A stretch of 64,000 nucleotides of DNA from Planctomycetota bacterium (GTDB taxonomy: Bacteria; Planctomycetota; Brocadiia; Brocadiales; Brocadiaceae). Positions 40,954-50,792 of the stretch are shown here, piece after piece. The stretch's first letter is position 1, and each line of letters starts with the position of its first letter. The notes under the pieces are model-generated. The model did not search any database. It had not been told where the DNA came from and saw only the letters and a list, made by a program, of their open reading frames with translations. A program made the position numbers and the translations under genes. Location of the stretch: the NCBI GenBank assembly GCA_016873155.1, contig VGXX01000001.1, forward strand, positions 1 to 64,000, written 5' to 3'.

Positions 40954-43473
40954 CTATCTTCCAGTTTCCGTGTTTTTCGTGTAATTTCCGTGGTGGATTG
41001 CAGTAAAAATAGATACAGGAATCAGAATCACCATGCTGGTCAGGGTTATAATCATGCCGATGGTAAAGGATTTCGGTTCGTAAACAAACTTTACAATGTG
41101 ATCGCCTTTTTCCAGGAAGACCGACCTCATGACATAGTTGGTCTTCAAAACCTTGATCTTCTTCCCATCAACATAAGCATTCCAGCCTGGATAAAACGTA
41201 TCACCAAGGACGAGATATCCATCATCCGACAAAGTTGCTTTTATTGTAACTTTATTTGATGAATATTCAAGAAAAGTTGGGACTGGTTCCTGTTGTATGC
41301 TGAGATGGTCTACGTTTTTTACCAGCATGGATGGCTCTTCCAGAATTATATATTTTAAGGGGTTAAATTCACGGCTGATGATTTCTTTAAATATGGCGTC
41401 TCTTCCCTGTAAAGTTTTCGATGCATGAACGATAAATGCGCGTGGTAATGCCATTGTATTTTTTAAAAGGGTGTACTTTGGATTTTTAGATACCAGTTTA
41501 ATAGCAGGGTGATATTCTATGCCCCCTCCAGGAGAGATGAAGATATATTTTAAATTGAGCAGATTGGTTAACTTTGAGATATGAGTTACCTCCATAAGAA
41601 TGCGCAGGTCATCTAACGATTTACCCTCAGACAGGTTCATAAATTCACTGTATTCTTTAATGACGTTTGCTTCGTATCCCCCAACATTGGCAATGTTGTG
41701 AACCATACTATGGTTTGGACCGGCATATCCTGCAGTAGTAATACGGAATGGCTCCGGGTCGTTTTTTAACAAATCGAGCGTTTCTTCATCCCACATGTAC
41801 TTTTTGGAGTCAAATGTTACGATATACTGATTTCCAAAAAACCAAAGGTCTCCCATTATTAGAGCCACTGAAACAAGAACTAAGATATGCCTTTTTGAAC
41901 TTTTCTTAATCCACAAACTTACAATAAGTAAACTCAATATCGAAAGTATTATGAATTTTACAGCGCCCGTTGCAGCAACATTAAACGTCGCGCCTAAAAA
42001 TTCTGGATTTTTTAAATTTTCCAGATTGGATAGTGAAGCCTTTGGATCGCCCAGTAAATAAACCTTGTTGATTATATAATGCCATTTTTCAAACCCTATT
42101 CTGAATAAAAAGAAAATCAAGAGAAACAGACTTAACGCAGAAATAATGCCTGTTACAAAACGGAGAAACGTTGATGACGTTTTTTTACTTATGATATTAT
42201 TTCTCAAATATTCTGCGCCAACACCTGAGAGGACAGATAGGGAAAAGGCTACTATGAATATAAATTTTGAGTTCCCACGAAACAGGTTAAATCCGGGTAT
42301 AAAATGGTAAAGAATTTTGAAAAGCGGCGTGAATTTCCCCAGCGCAAGAAGAGAAGATATTAAAGCCGTAATAAGGAAAACCTTTGTGAATTTATTTCTA
42401 TAGTAAAACGAGGCAAGCGCGCAGAATATGAGGGGAAGAATTCCAACGTACAAAGACATTTCCCATAGTAAATAACGTCCCCAGTACGGTGTTTTTAGCA
42501 AATTGCCAAAAAATTCAGGAATAAATAATGTGATGAAATTTTCAGGCGGAAAAGAAAAGTGACCTACCCACTCGTATGAAAGCGTATGACGGACAGAGTG
42601 TTTAGTCAGCTCAAATGCAGGCAATAATTGAATGGCAGAAAGTAAAAATCCTGTAATATATATAATCAAAAACCCCGATATACGATACCCAGCAGATTTC
42701 CAATCCCGATGATTATTAAATTCCTGGATAATGCGTATGGTAAAGTACACAAATACAGCAATGGCAGTGTAAAAAGAATATTGAGGCTGGCCCGCTAATA
42801 TATTACATGCAACTGTGACCCCACCCAGGAGCGCATATAAAAAATTATTTGTACAAATGAATATCTCTGAAAATAAAAGAATAAGGGGTAGCCACATTAT
42901 TGCACAGAGAATTGTTAGGTGTCCTGCATATACGTGAAGTATTTGAGGCGCACAGAACATGAATATAAGAGCTGAAATCATACAGCTTGAGCGGGAGAGT
43001 CTGTCTGAATACAATTGCGGATTTTGGACTGCGGATTGCGGATTTAACTTTATAAATCTAAGATAGAGATAGGTAAATACTCCCGATAAGAAGACATGCA
43101 GGATGATACTGTAATTAATGGCCGTATGAATAGGTAATATAAGAAATATCAGATTGAGAGGATAAAATATGGCGGATTGCATTCCTGCAATAAAGGGTAT
43201 TCCACAGCAAGCGTAAGGATTCCAGAGAGGGAGTATTCCCTTTGACAGGGTATTAAAGCCAAAATATCTCCAGCAAAAATATTGGTTGCGCATATCATTA
43301 TTTTTATCTCCTAGGACATGATAATCCGCAGGAATAACAACAGTGTAGAAATATGCGAGGGAGAGAAGGAATAGAATTAGTACAGCAAGCCAATCGTTTT
43401 TTGACCAAATTTTTGCGTGCCTTGAAATTGTATTTAGAGTATAAGTTTGGTTATTATCGGAATGATTAATCAT
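40954..43473 (-). CDS. YfhO family membrane protein
   Basis: This 839-residue protein has 10-14 membrane segments and a large C-terminal extracytoplasmic part. The YfhO family signature is visible: GFNTLSKGILPLWNPYACCG, GQPQYSFYTAIAVFVYF, LIPEFFGN and FRGNSKFIFIVAFSL. The late block is FYPGWNAYVDGKKIKVLKTNYVMRSV with VYEPKSFTIGM. In Firmicutes YfhO relates to lipoteichoic acid glycosylation; here it is probably a GT-C-like glycosyltransferase of envelope glycans. It is paralogous to the next gene, with the 3' ends nearly identical at the DNA level. Confidence 0.87.
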   Translation of the reverse strand: MINHSDNNQTYTLNTISRHAKIWSKNDWLAVLILFLLSLAYFYTVVIPADYHVLGDKNNDMRNQYFCWRYFGFNTLSKGILPLWNPYACCGIPFIAGMQSAIFYPLNLIFLILPIHTAINYSIILHVFLSGVFTYLYLRFIKLNPQSAVQNPQLYSDRLSRSSCMISALIFMFCAPQILHVYAGHLTILCAIMWLPLILLFSEIFICTNNFLYALLGGVTVACNILAGQPQYSFYTAIAVFVYFTIRIIQEFNNHRDWKSAGYRISGFLIIYITGFLLSAIQLLPAFELTKHSVRHTLSYEWVGHFSFPPENFITLFIPEFFGNLLKTPYWGRYLLWEMSLYVGILPLIFCALASFYYRNKFTKVFLITALISSLLALGKFTPLFKILYHFIPGFNLFRGNSKFIFIVAFSLSVLSGVGAEYLRNNIISKKTSSTFLRFVTGIISALSLFLLIFFLFRIGFEKWHYIINKVYLLGDPKASLSNLENLKNPEFLGATFNVAATGAVKFIILSILSLLIVSLWIKKSSKRHILVLVSVALIMGDLWFFGNQYIVTFDSKKYMWDEETLDLLKNDPEPFRITTAGYAGPNHSMVHNIANVGGYEANVIKEYSEFMNLSEGKSLDDLRILMEVTHISKLTNLLNLKYIFISPGGGIEYHPAIKLVSKNPKYTLLKNTMALPRAFIVHASKTLQGRDAIFKEIISREFNPLKYIILEEPSMLVKNVDHLSIQQEPVPTFLEYSSNKVTIKATLSDDGYLVLGDTFYPGWNAYVDGKKIKVLKTNYVMRSVFLEKGDHIVKFVYEPKSFTIGMIITLTSMVILIPVSIFTAIHHGNYTKNTETGR

Positions 43474-43567
43474 TATGTAGATTTGAGATGCAAGACATAC
43501 TTCATGTTGTATTCAACGAGTAAAATATCTGACGATGTGAATATGTGAGCTTTGTTTCCAATGTCTT

Positions 43568-46129
43568 CTAATCTTTATTAACTTCTGGTTTTTTACAATA
43601 AGAGTTCTTGTTATAAAATATAGATACAGGAATCAGAATCACCATGCTGGTAAGGCTAATAACCATGCCGATGGTAAAGGATTTCGGTTCGTAAACAAAC
43701 TTTATAATGTGATCACCTTTTCCCAGGAAGACTGATCTCATGACATAGTTGGTCTTCAAAACCTTGCTCTGCTTCCCATCAACATAAGCATTCCAGCCTG
43801 GATAAAACGTATCGCCCAGGACAAGATACCCATCGTCTAGCAGAGTTGCCTTTATTGTAACTCTATTTGGTGAGTATTCAATAATTGTCGGGCTGGGTTC
43901 TTGCTGATAATTCTCGCTGCCTATATTCCTTGTGAGACCGGATGGTTCTTCCAGAATAATGCATTTTAACGGATTAAATTCACTGCTGGCGAGTTCTTTA
44001 AATATAGCATCCCTTCCATGGATAGTTTTTGCCTCATGGGCAACAAAGGTGCGCGGTATCGCCTGTGTATTATCAAAAAGGGCATACTTCGAGTTATGAA
44101 AGACCGGTTTGATAGTCGGGTGTTCTATCCTTACATTAGCTGGAAGGAGTAAGTATTTTAAATTAAGCAGATTGGTCAGTTTTGAGATTTGCCTAACCTC
44201 CATAACAATGTTTGGTGTGTCTAAGGGTTTACCGTCCGAGAGGTTTATAAATTCACTGTATTCTTTAATGACATTTGCATCGTATCCACCAATATTCGAG
44301 ATGTCGTGAGCCATGCCCTGGTTTAGCTCAAAATGACCGACGGTCGTGATGCGAGACGTCACAGGGTTGTCTTTCATGATGCTTGTCATTTCCTTGTCCC
44401 AAAAACATTGTCTGGAATCAAAGGTTACCATATAATGGTTTCCGAAAAACCAGAGGTCTCCCAATATAAGGGCAAGGGTGATGGGGATTATAATTTGCCT
44501 TTTTAGCCTGCCGTTAATCCATAAACCAATGACAAGTAAGCTTAATATCATGAGGACTATGAATTTTGCGGCATTGTTTGTGGCTATAGCAAATGTTGCA
44601 CGGAGAAACCCGGGGTCTTTCAAGTCGGGCAATGTGGTGTATCGGTCACCCAGTAAATAAATTTTGTTTATGATGCCATGCCATGACCCGTAACCTGTCC
44701 TGAAGAGAAAGAAGATAATAATGAACAGGCTTATCGCAGCGGTTATACCGATTGTAATATACAGAAAGGCAGGCAGTTTTTTCTTTTTTGAATCAAGGTG
44801 GAAAGGATTTTTATTTACTATAGTATTTCGCAGGTATTCAAAACCAAACCCTGAAAGCACCGAAAGAGAAAAAGCCACGATAAATATAAATTTGGAGTTC
44901 CCCCGAAACATGTTAAATCCAGGGACAACAGAGTAAAGGATTTTAAAGAGGGGTGTGAACTTGCCCAGCGCCAGGATTATGGTGATTAATGCCATAATGA
45001 GAAAGGTCTTCGTGAATGTATTTCTATTATAAAATGAGGCAATTGTGCATAACATCAAGGGAAGGATACCAACATAGAGGGACATCTCCCAGAGGTAATA
45101 TCGCCCCCAGTAAGGGGTTTTCAGTGAATTCCCAAAGAATTCAGGAATGAAAAGGGTGATAAAATTTTCTGGCGCAAAGGAGAACTGACCAACCCATTCG
45201 TAAGAAAGCGTTTGCCGGGTGGAATGTTTAATCATTTCGAAGGCAGGCAGTAATTGAATAGCTGTAAGCAAGATGCCTATCGTGTATATAATGAATACCC
45301 CCGATGCGTGATAACCGACATATTTCCAATCCCTGTGTTCCCGGAATTCCTGAATTATACGAATGATAAAGTATGCAACAACGGAAATGGCAGTATAAAA
45401 AAAGTATTGAGGATGACCCGCCAATATGTTAAATGCAACTGCGACTCCTCCAAAAAATGCATATAAAAAATTTCTGTTACGGATAAACAACTCTGAGAAT
45501 AAAAGAATGAGGGGCAGCCATATCATCGTACACAAATTGGGAAGATGTCCCGGATAGACATGAAATATCTGTGGCGCACAAAACATAAATATAATGGATG
45601 AAACCAGACAGCTCGAACGTGAAAGTGTGTCTGAGTACAATTTCGGATTTCGGACTTCGTCGTGAGCGCTCAGTCGAACGATTTCGGGTTTCGGATTTAA
45701 CTTTACAAACCGGAGATAAAGATAGGTGAATACACCCGACAAAAAAATATGCAGGATGATGCTATAATTAATGGCTACGTGAATAGGGAATATAAGATAG
45801 ATCAGATTGAGCGGATAAAATATGGCGGATTGCAATCCACCAACGAAGGGTGATCCGCTATATATATATGGATTCCAGAGGGGGATGATACCTTTCGCCA
45901 GGGTATTAAAACCAAAGTATCTCCAGTAAAAGAGCTGATGCCTGGTGTCCGTGTTCTGGTCGCTCAGTACTCTCGAACCGTCAGGGATAACGACGTTATA
46001 GAAGTACGCCAGTGTAAGGAGAAATAAGGTTAGTACGGCGAACCAATCATATTTAGACCATGACTTTGTTGGTTCTGAAATTGAACTTGAGTGGAAGTAT
46101 GATGTATTATCATGTAAATTGCAGGCCAT
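43568..46129 (-). CDS. YfhO family membrane protein, tandem paralogue
   Basis: This 853-residue protein has the same architecture as the preceding gene (GFNTLAKGIIPLWNPYIYSG, GHPQYFFYTAISVVAYF, FRGNSKFIFIVAFSL, FYPGWNAYVDGKQSKV). After KLNP it has KPEIVRLSAHDE where the paralogue has only QSA. The nine extra residues correspond exactly to a 27-bp palindromic micro-element (45655-45681). Otherwise the proteins align closely. A common role in envelope glycan synthesis is inferred from the family. Confidence 0.87.
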   Translation of the reverse strand: MACNLHDNTSYFHSSSISEPTKSWSKYDWFAVLTLFLLTLAYFYNVVIPDGSRVLSDQNTDTRHQLFYWRYFGFNTLAKGIIPLWNPYIYSGSPFVGGLQSAIFYPLNLIYLIFPIHVAINYSIILHIFLSGVFTYLYLRFVKLNPKPEIVRLSAHDEVRNPKLYSDTLSRSSCLVSSIIFMFCAPQIFHVYPGHLPNLCTMIWLPLILLFSELFIRNRNFLYAFFGGVAVAFNILAGHPQYFFYTAISVVAYFIIRIIQEFREHRDWKYVGYHASGVFIIYTIGILLTAIQLLPAFEMIKHSTRQTLSYEWVGQFSFAPENFITLFIPEFFGNSLKTPYWGRYYLWEMSLYVGILPLMLCTIASFYNRNTFTKTFLIMALITIILALGKFTPLFKILYSVVPGFNMFRGNSKFIFIVAFSLSVLSGFGFEYLRNTIVNKNPFHLDSKKKKLPAFLYITIGITAAISLFIIIFFLFRTGYGSWHGIINKIYLLGDRYTTLPDLKDPGFLRATFAIATNNAAKFIVLMILSLLVIGLWINGRLKRQIIIPITLALILGDLWFFGNHYMVTFDSRQCFWDKEMTSIMKDNPVTSRITTVGHFELNQGMAHDISNIGGYDANVIKEYSEFINLSDGKPLDTPNIVMEVRQISKLTNLLNLKYLLLPANVRIEHPTIKPVFHNSKYALFDNTQAIPRTFVAHEAKTIHGRDAIFKELASSEFNPLKCIILEEPSGLTRNIGSENYQQEPSPTIIEYSPNRVTIKATLLDDGYLVLGDTFYPGWNAYVDGKQSKVLKTNYVMRSVFLGKGDHIIKFVYEPKSFTIGMVISLTSMVILIPVSIFYNKNSYCKKPEVNKD
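45655..45681. mobile_element. 27-bp palindromic micro-element inside a YfhO gene
   Basis: It starts CTTCGTCGTGAGCG, ends CAGTCGAACGA, and has a perfect TGAGCGCTCA centre. In the tandem paralogue (about 43025) GGAC is followed directly by the sequence that here comes after the element, so it is a clean 27-bp in-frame insertion. Confidence 0.75.
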
Positions 46130-46150
46130 TCTCTTGTGCTCTTTGTATTC

Positions 46151-46516
46151 CTATGGAATGGGTAATTTTCGAATACGAAGAGCAGCGTCTTCTAATACCA
46201 CAATTGCACCCTCCAGCAACGGTTTTTCGATTTCCGACCATACATCCATAATCCGAACAAACAAGTTATCTGGGTGAGTATTGCGAAGTCGAACAATAAT
46301 AACAGAAGGTGATAATTTACCAGAAAAAGCCAGTAAATTACTATAGTCTAGATCGTGTGTTATGATAATTTCTTGATTTCTTCTGGCATCATCCACAATT
46401 ATTGTATCACTTGCTTTAGCCATCCCGATATCGCCCAAATGACGGTAACTGTGACCTTTTGTTATGAGTCGTCTGCCAAGGTTGCGTGATACATTCATGT
46501 TTAATAAAAATTTCAT
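46151..46516 (-). CDS. DUF5615 (PIN-like) toxin
   Basis: This 121-residue protein of the DUF5615/Mut7-C-like PIN group has the expected core [30 protein letters not shown], with clustered acidic residues (DD, THDLD) that should bind metal. The C-terminal strand is [18 protein letters not shown]. The N-terminus reads [13 protein letters not shown]; many homologues have an aspartate or glutamate where N6 or N8 stands, so one acidic site may be altered. It is the presumed RNase toxin of the pair and overlaps the antitoxin stop as ATGA. Confidence 0.88.
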   Translation of the reverse strand: MKFLLNMNVSRNLGRRLITKGHSYRHLGDIGMAKASDTIIVDDARRNQEIIITHDLDYSNLLAFSGKLSPSVIIVRLRNTHPDNLFVRIMDVWSEIEKPLLEGAIVVLEDAALRIRKLPIP

Positions 46517-46764
46517 TTAGTAGCCACTGCTTCTAGAGGTACGACCCTTTCTTCCATAACCCAGGCGGCATAACCCAGTGCCTGATAAATATCCTCCTTC
46601 TCTAATTCAGGCCATTCTTTAAGAATATCGTCCACAGTTATTCCAGAACTAAGATAATTAAGAACAGAAGCAACGGGCATTCTCAATCCACGAATGCAGG
46701 GTTTCCCAAAACATTTTGCTGGATCCAGGGTAATCCTATTGAATTTATAATGGTGTATTTCCAT
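46513..46764 (-). CDS. DUF433 family antitoxin
   Basis: This 83-residue protein has the DUF433 pattern [28 protein letters not shown], a helix-turn-helix-like middle ([24 protein letters not shown]) and [15 protein letters not shown]. It should neutralise the downstream DUF5615 toxin and repress the operon. It is homologous to the 570-806 copy but clearly diverged, so the two pairs are not a recent duplication. Confidence 0.9.
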   Translation of the reverse strand: MEIHHYKFNRITLDPAKCFGKPCIRGLRMPVASVLNYLSSGITVDDILKEWPELEKEDIYQALGYAAWVMEERVVPLEAVATK

Positions 46765-46844
46765 ACTTGTTTGTAATATGTTAAGATTTGGATAAAAGCG
46801 ATAAAAATCAGTTTACTCTTTTAATAAACCATTTCAAGTAAAAT

Positions 46845-49340
46845 ATGCAAAACAAAAGAGCGCTTATCCCGATTTTTCTGTGTATTGCTGCCATTGGCTG
46901 CTATGCGACTATTGCCCAGGTGATGTTGATTCGTGAGTTCCTGAATATTTTTTATGGCAATGAGTTGTGCCTGGGTATCGTATTTGGCGCATGGTTTCTT
47001 GGCATTGCGACCGGCGCATTTGCCGGTGCAAAGATCGAGTATACCTTTAAACACGCGTTCACTGTTTTTGTGATTACGTTGATGGCTATGTGTTTTGTAT
47101 TACCCGTGCAAATTGTTTTTGTGCGTGGTGTACGCGGTCTTTTGAGTGTCGGAGTTGGCGAATACATTTCTATCCTGCCATTACTGCTCACATCCATCGG
47201 ACTGATCCTCCCTTTTAGCTTTATCGTCGGATTCATCTTTCCGTTCTCATCAAAGATTATATCAGGAGCTACCCGCGATGCCGCTGTGGACATTGGAGTC
47301 GTTTACATCATAGAATCCATGGGCAGTCTCTTTGGAGGGATCGTATTTTCATTTTTCCTGGTCTCAAGATTCCATTCATTTAAAATTATCACACTGCTGA
47401 ATACAGGATTGTTTATCCTTTTAACCTTTTTGCTTTTCAATTTTCACAGAAAGGGACAAGTCTATTCCAGCGGAGAAGAGGATAAAAAGACAAAAATGGT
47501 TTTGGGCTTTATTTCTCTCGGTTTAGCGTCGGTTATGATTGTAGTTTGGCTTTCACCCATTCCAGACAGGGTTGAGGTATTTTCCTCAAAAATGCGGTGG
47601 AAGACATTAAATCCTCACATTGAACTGATGACCTCAGCGGACTCAAAATATCAGCATATTGATATAGGCAGACAGGCCGAACAATACAGCATTTATCTCA
47701 ATGGGCAATACGCCTCCGCCTTTCCCAATGAATACGAATACGCCCAGATTGCCCATCTGGTAATGACCCAGCATCCATCGCCAAAACACGTGCTCCTGAT
47801 TGGTTCGGGATTGGGCGGACTCATTTCAGAAATGATCCGGCACCCTATAGAATCGTTGGATTACGTGGAAATTGATCAACGGCTCTTGCAAATATCTGAC
47901 AAGTATCTTTCCTCTTCGGATAGGCAGGCGCTTTCAGACAGACGGGTAACGATAATTCATCAGGACGGTCGTTATTACGTAAAAAATTCTCTGAAAAGAC
48001 AGTACTATGACATCATTCTGGTAAATACACCCGACCCCTCAACGGCCTTCCTCAACCGTTTCTATACCTTGGAATTTTTTAGAGAGGCCCAGAAAATTTT
48101 AAAGTCCGATGGTGTTTTGATCGCTTCGGTTAGCTCGGCGGTTACCTATATCGGGAAGGAAGTCGGGAGTTATACGGGTTCTCTTTATCGTACCTTGCAT
48201 GAGACCTTTCGAAATGTATTGGTGACACCGGGTCAGACCAACTCCTACTTTGCATGCAATAAAGACGGTGTCATTACCCTGAACATTGAAACGCTCATGG
48301 AACGGTATCGAAAATCTCAGGTAAAATCCGATTACTTCACCGAATATCTCTTTTATACCCTGCTTCAGCCGGAGCAGGTTAAATTCATCGAAAATCAACT
48401 GAGCCAGAGAAAGGATTTGCTTGTCAATACTGATGCAAGACCCGTTACCTATTTTTTGAACCTTGTATTATGGGATTCCCTTGCCGGTGGGCGCTCACAT
48501 GGATTATTTCATGGTTTAAAAGATGTGAAATTACAATGGTTCCTCATCCCAATTGTGATTGCACTTGCAGGCAGGATAATTTATGTGAAATTCAAAATAA
48601 ATCAACCTGAGTCTGTTGAAGAATTTAACCCTTATTACACCAAACAACTAAAGACTAATTGCCTCATTGCCCTGGCCACAACGGGGTTTACCGGTATTGC
48701 CCTGGAAATCGTGCTCCTCTATGCCTTCCAAAATATCTATGGCTACATCTATGAAAGAGTGGGTGTTATTGTTGCCGTATTTATGGTGGGACTTGCGGTA
48801 GGAGGATACTTTATGAATCAAATTATTAAGAAAACCCGAAATCGTTCGACTGAGCGCTCACGACGAAGTCCGAAATCAGAAATCCCAAATCACTGCTTGC
48901 CGCCAACAGACGTTGATTCCTACCTGTGGATAAATCTCCTGATGGTCTTTGAAGGGGTTGTTGTATTATTTGCCATTATTTTGCCGTTTATAATTTATGT
49001 ATTATCTTTTTACTCAGTTGCAGCAGAGGTTGGGTTGACCTGTTTCATTGGTATCGCAGGGGTATTGACAGGACTGGTATTCCCTTTGGTCAATAAGATA
49101 TTTATGCAAAGCAGCAAAGATATGGCAGTATCCGCAGGGATAACATACAGCGCCGATCACATCGGTGCCATTTTAGGGGCGATATTTACCGGAGTAATCC
49201 TTGTACCGCTTCTTGGTGTATTCGGAATGTGCCTGATCCTGTCCGCACTCAAGATATCGAGTTTAGTTTTGATAGCTTTTTCAGTTTTGTGTCGCAAAAG
49301 ACCAAATTACCGGTGTAAAGGTACAAGTTCTTTAGCGTGA
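46845..49340 (+). CDS. Membrane-embedded spermidine-synthase-like protein
   Basis: This 831-residue protein has an N-terminal set of about seven membrane helices (starting AAIGCYATIAQVMLIREFLN). A cytoplasmic Rossmann domain of the spermidine synthase/methyltransferase type lies at about 320-480 (VLLIGSGLGGLISEMI, LDYVEIDQRLL, DGRYYVKN, YDIILVNTPDPSTAFLNRFYTLEFF). A second membrane set follows (ALEIVLLYAFQNIYGYIYERVG). Such fused proteins are common in planctomycetes and deltaproteobacteria; real polyamine synthesis is unproven. A 27-bp micro-element (48843-48869) is translated inside a loop as RSTERSRRSP. Confidence 0.85.
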   Translation: MQNKRALIPIFLCIAAIGCYATIAQVMLIREFLNIFYGNELCLGIVFGAWFLGIATGAFAGAKIEYTFKHAFTVFVITLMAMCFVLPVQIVFVRGVRGLLSVGVGEYISILPLLLTSIGLILPFSFIVGFIFPFSSKIISGATRDAAVDIGVVYIIESMGSLFGGIVFSFFLVSRFHSFKIITLLNTGLFILLTFLLFNFHRKGQVYSSGEEDKKTKMVLGFISLGLASVMIVVWLSPIPDRVEVFSSKMRWKTLNPHIELMTSADSKYQHIDIGRQAEQYSIYLNGQYASAFPNEYEYAQIAHLVMTQHPSPKHVLLIGSGLGGLISEMIRHPIESLDYVEIDQRLLQISDKYLSSSDRQALSDRRVTIIHQDGRYYVKNSLKRQYYDIILVNTPDPSTAFLNRFYTLEFFREAQKILKSDGVLIASVSSAVTYIGKEVGSYTGSLYRTLHETFRNVLVTPGQTNSYFACNKDGVITLNIETLMERYRKSQVKSDYFTEYLFYTLLQPEQVKFIENQLSQRKDLLVNTDARPVTYFLNLVLWDSLAGGRSHGLFHGLKDVKLQWFLIPIVIALAGRIIYVKFKINQPESVEEFNPYYTKQLKTNCLIALATTGFTGIALEIVLLYAFQNIYGYIYERVGVIVAVFMVGLAVGGYFMNQIIKKTRNRSTERSRRSPKSEIPNHCLPPTDVDSYLWINLLMVFEGVVVLFAIILPFIIYVLSFYSVAAEVGLTCFIGIAGVLTGLVFPLVNKIFMQSSKDMAVSAGITYSADHIGAILGAIFTGVILVPLLGVFGMCLILSALKISSLVLIAFSVLCRKRPNYRCKGTSSLA
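48843..48869. mobile_element. 27-bp micro-element inside the spermidine-synthase-like gene
   Basis: This is the reverse-complement orientation of the element at 45655: it begins TCGTTCGACTGAGCGC and ends CACGACGAAG. It is translated in frame in a cytoplasmic loop between two membrane helices. Confidence 0.65.
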
Positions 49341-49363
49341 ATATTGAGCTAAAACGCTTGACT

Positions 49364-49414
49364 TAACCAGTATAATGGTTAGAATAACCTTGTATTTAAC
49401 CAGCAGGATGGTCA
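49364..49414 (+). promoter_or_regulatory. Two operator-like palindromes 33 bp apart
   Basis: TAACCA-N6-TGGTTA at 49364-49381 and TAACCA-N6-TGGTCA at 49397-49414 lie just before the ATPase start codon at 49418. A TATAAT lies inside the first, and the ribosome site CAGGATGG lies inside the second. The 33-bp spacing is three helical turns, so one protein could bind both sites on one face of the DNA. Confidence 0.6.
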
Positions 49415-49417
49415 TAT

Positions 49418-50725
49418 ATGTTAACAGACGCCAAGATATTCGAAATATTAACAAAATGGAACTTCTGGGAGAAGTCGTCCATAGATGCCGGATTTCCCCG
49501 TGAAATCACCGGAGATATTCTTGCCTATATAGACGGTACTGAGATAATCGCACTGAAAGGGGTGAGGAGATCGGGGAAATCTACCATAATGTTCCAGATG
49601 GTGAATTCCCTTCTTGCAAAAGGTGTACAATCAAAAGAGATACTTTATGTAAATTTTGAAGAACCTCTTTTTGTTGAATATAAAGGAAGAAACGTTCTTG
49701 AAAGGCTTTATAAGGTCTATAAAGAACAGGTAAATCCACGAAAATTTTCTTATCTCTTTCTGGATGAGATACAGGAAGCGCCTGCATGGGAGAAATGGGT
49801 CAGGGCAAAGACCGAACTTAAAGAGGCTAAGATAGTCATTACAGGTTCGTCTTCAAAACTCCTCAGTACGGAGTTCTCGACATTGCTTACCGGCAGAAAC
49901 GTCTCGTTTACCGTATATCCATTAAGCTTCAGGGAATTTCTGCAATTTAAGGGCGTCAGGAACACCTCAGACAATGTTATCCTCGCAAAGAACAAATCCT
50001 TAATAAAGAATTTTTTGGGGGAATACATGCAGTTTGGAGGATTCCCTGAAATTGTATTAAAAGAAACGCCGGAAATGAAAGAGAAGCTCCTGAAACAATA
50101 TTTTGAAGACATCCTCTATCGTGACGTTGTATGGAGATACAAAATAAGAGATATTGCCACCCTTAAAAATATTGCGCTCCTGTATATGACAAACATCTCA
50201 AATCTTTCTTCTTACAATAAGATAAAGAACACCCTCGATGTGCCGCTTGATGTTGTAAGAAACTATTCCAGCTACCTGAGCGAGACTTATCTGGTAAAGG
50301 AAGTCATGAAGCATTCATTTAAGGTAAGGGAGCAGCTAAGAAATCCGAAAAAGGTTTACGCAATTGATACCGGATTGAGAAACGCCGTGTCTTACAGGTT
50401 TTCAGAAGACCTGGGAAGGATAGCGGAAAATATTGTATTTTTGACTCTATTACGGCGGGACAAAGACATTTACTATTATAAAAACCATGGGGAAGTTGAT
50501 TTTCTGGTCAGAAAAGGAGTAAACGTTGAAAACCTGATGCAGGTTTGTATGACTAATATTGAAAATAATAAGGCTATCGAAAGGGAATTAAACTCAATCG
50601 AAGAGGGAATGTCGCAATTCAAAATTTCAAACGGCGTTATTATCACAGAGGACTGGGAAGAAAATATTAAATGTAAAAAAGGCAGGGTTACGGCAGTCCC
50701 TCTTTGGAAATGGTTAATTTCCTGA
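49418..50725 (+). CDS. ATP-binding protein, AAA_14/DUF4143 family
   Basis: This 435-residue protein has Walker A GVRRSGKSTIMFQMV near residue 48, Walker B YLFLDEIQEA near 110 and the sensor TGSSSKLLS. The C-terminal half is DUF4143 with a nuclease-like end (DKDIYYYKNHGEVDFLVRKG) and the usual VPLWKWL tail. These proteins are abundant in archaea and anaerobic bacteria. Their function is unknown, with suggested links to DNA or toxin-antitoxin-like activity. The two palindromes over its promoter and ribosome site suggest tight repression, perhaps by itself. Confidence 0.88.
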   Translation: MLTDAKIFEILTKWNFWEKSSIDAGFPREITGDILAYIDGTEIIALKGVRRSGKSTIMFQMVNSLLAKGVQSKEILYVNFEEPLFVEYKGRNVLERLYKVYKEQVNPRKFSYLFLDEIQEAPAWEKWVRAKTELKEAKIVITGSSSKLLSTEFSTLLTGRNVSFTVYPLSFREFLQFKGVRNTSDNVILAKNKSLIKNFLGEYMQFGGFPEIVLKETPEMKEKLLKQYFEDILYRDVVWRYKIRDIATLKNIALLYMTNISNLSSYNKIKNTLDVPLDVVRNYSSYLSETYLVKEVMKHSFKVREQLRNPKKVYAIDTGLRNAVSYRFSEDLGRIAENIVFLTLLRRDKDIYYYKNHGEVDFLVRKGVNVENLMQVCMTNIENNKAIERELNSIEEGMSQFKISNGVIITEDWEENIKCKKGRVTAVPLWKWLIS

Positions 50726-50792
50726 TAAAATCAGGCAGTTGGCTACCTTTCTGCTGCGTTTCGTTAACTAAAAATAAAATCTGGAGGTTAGT

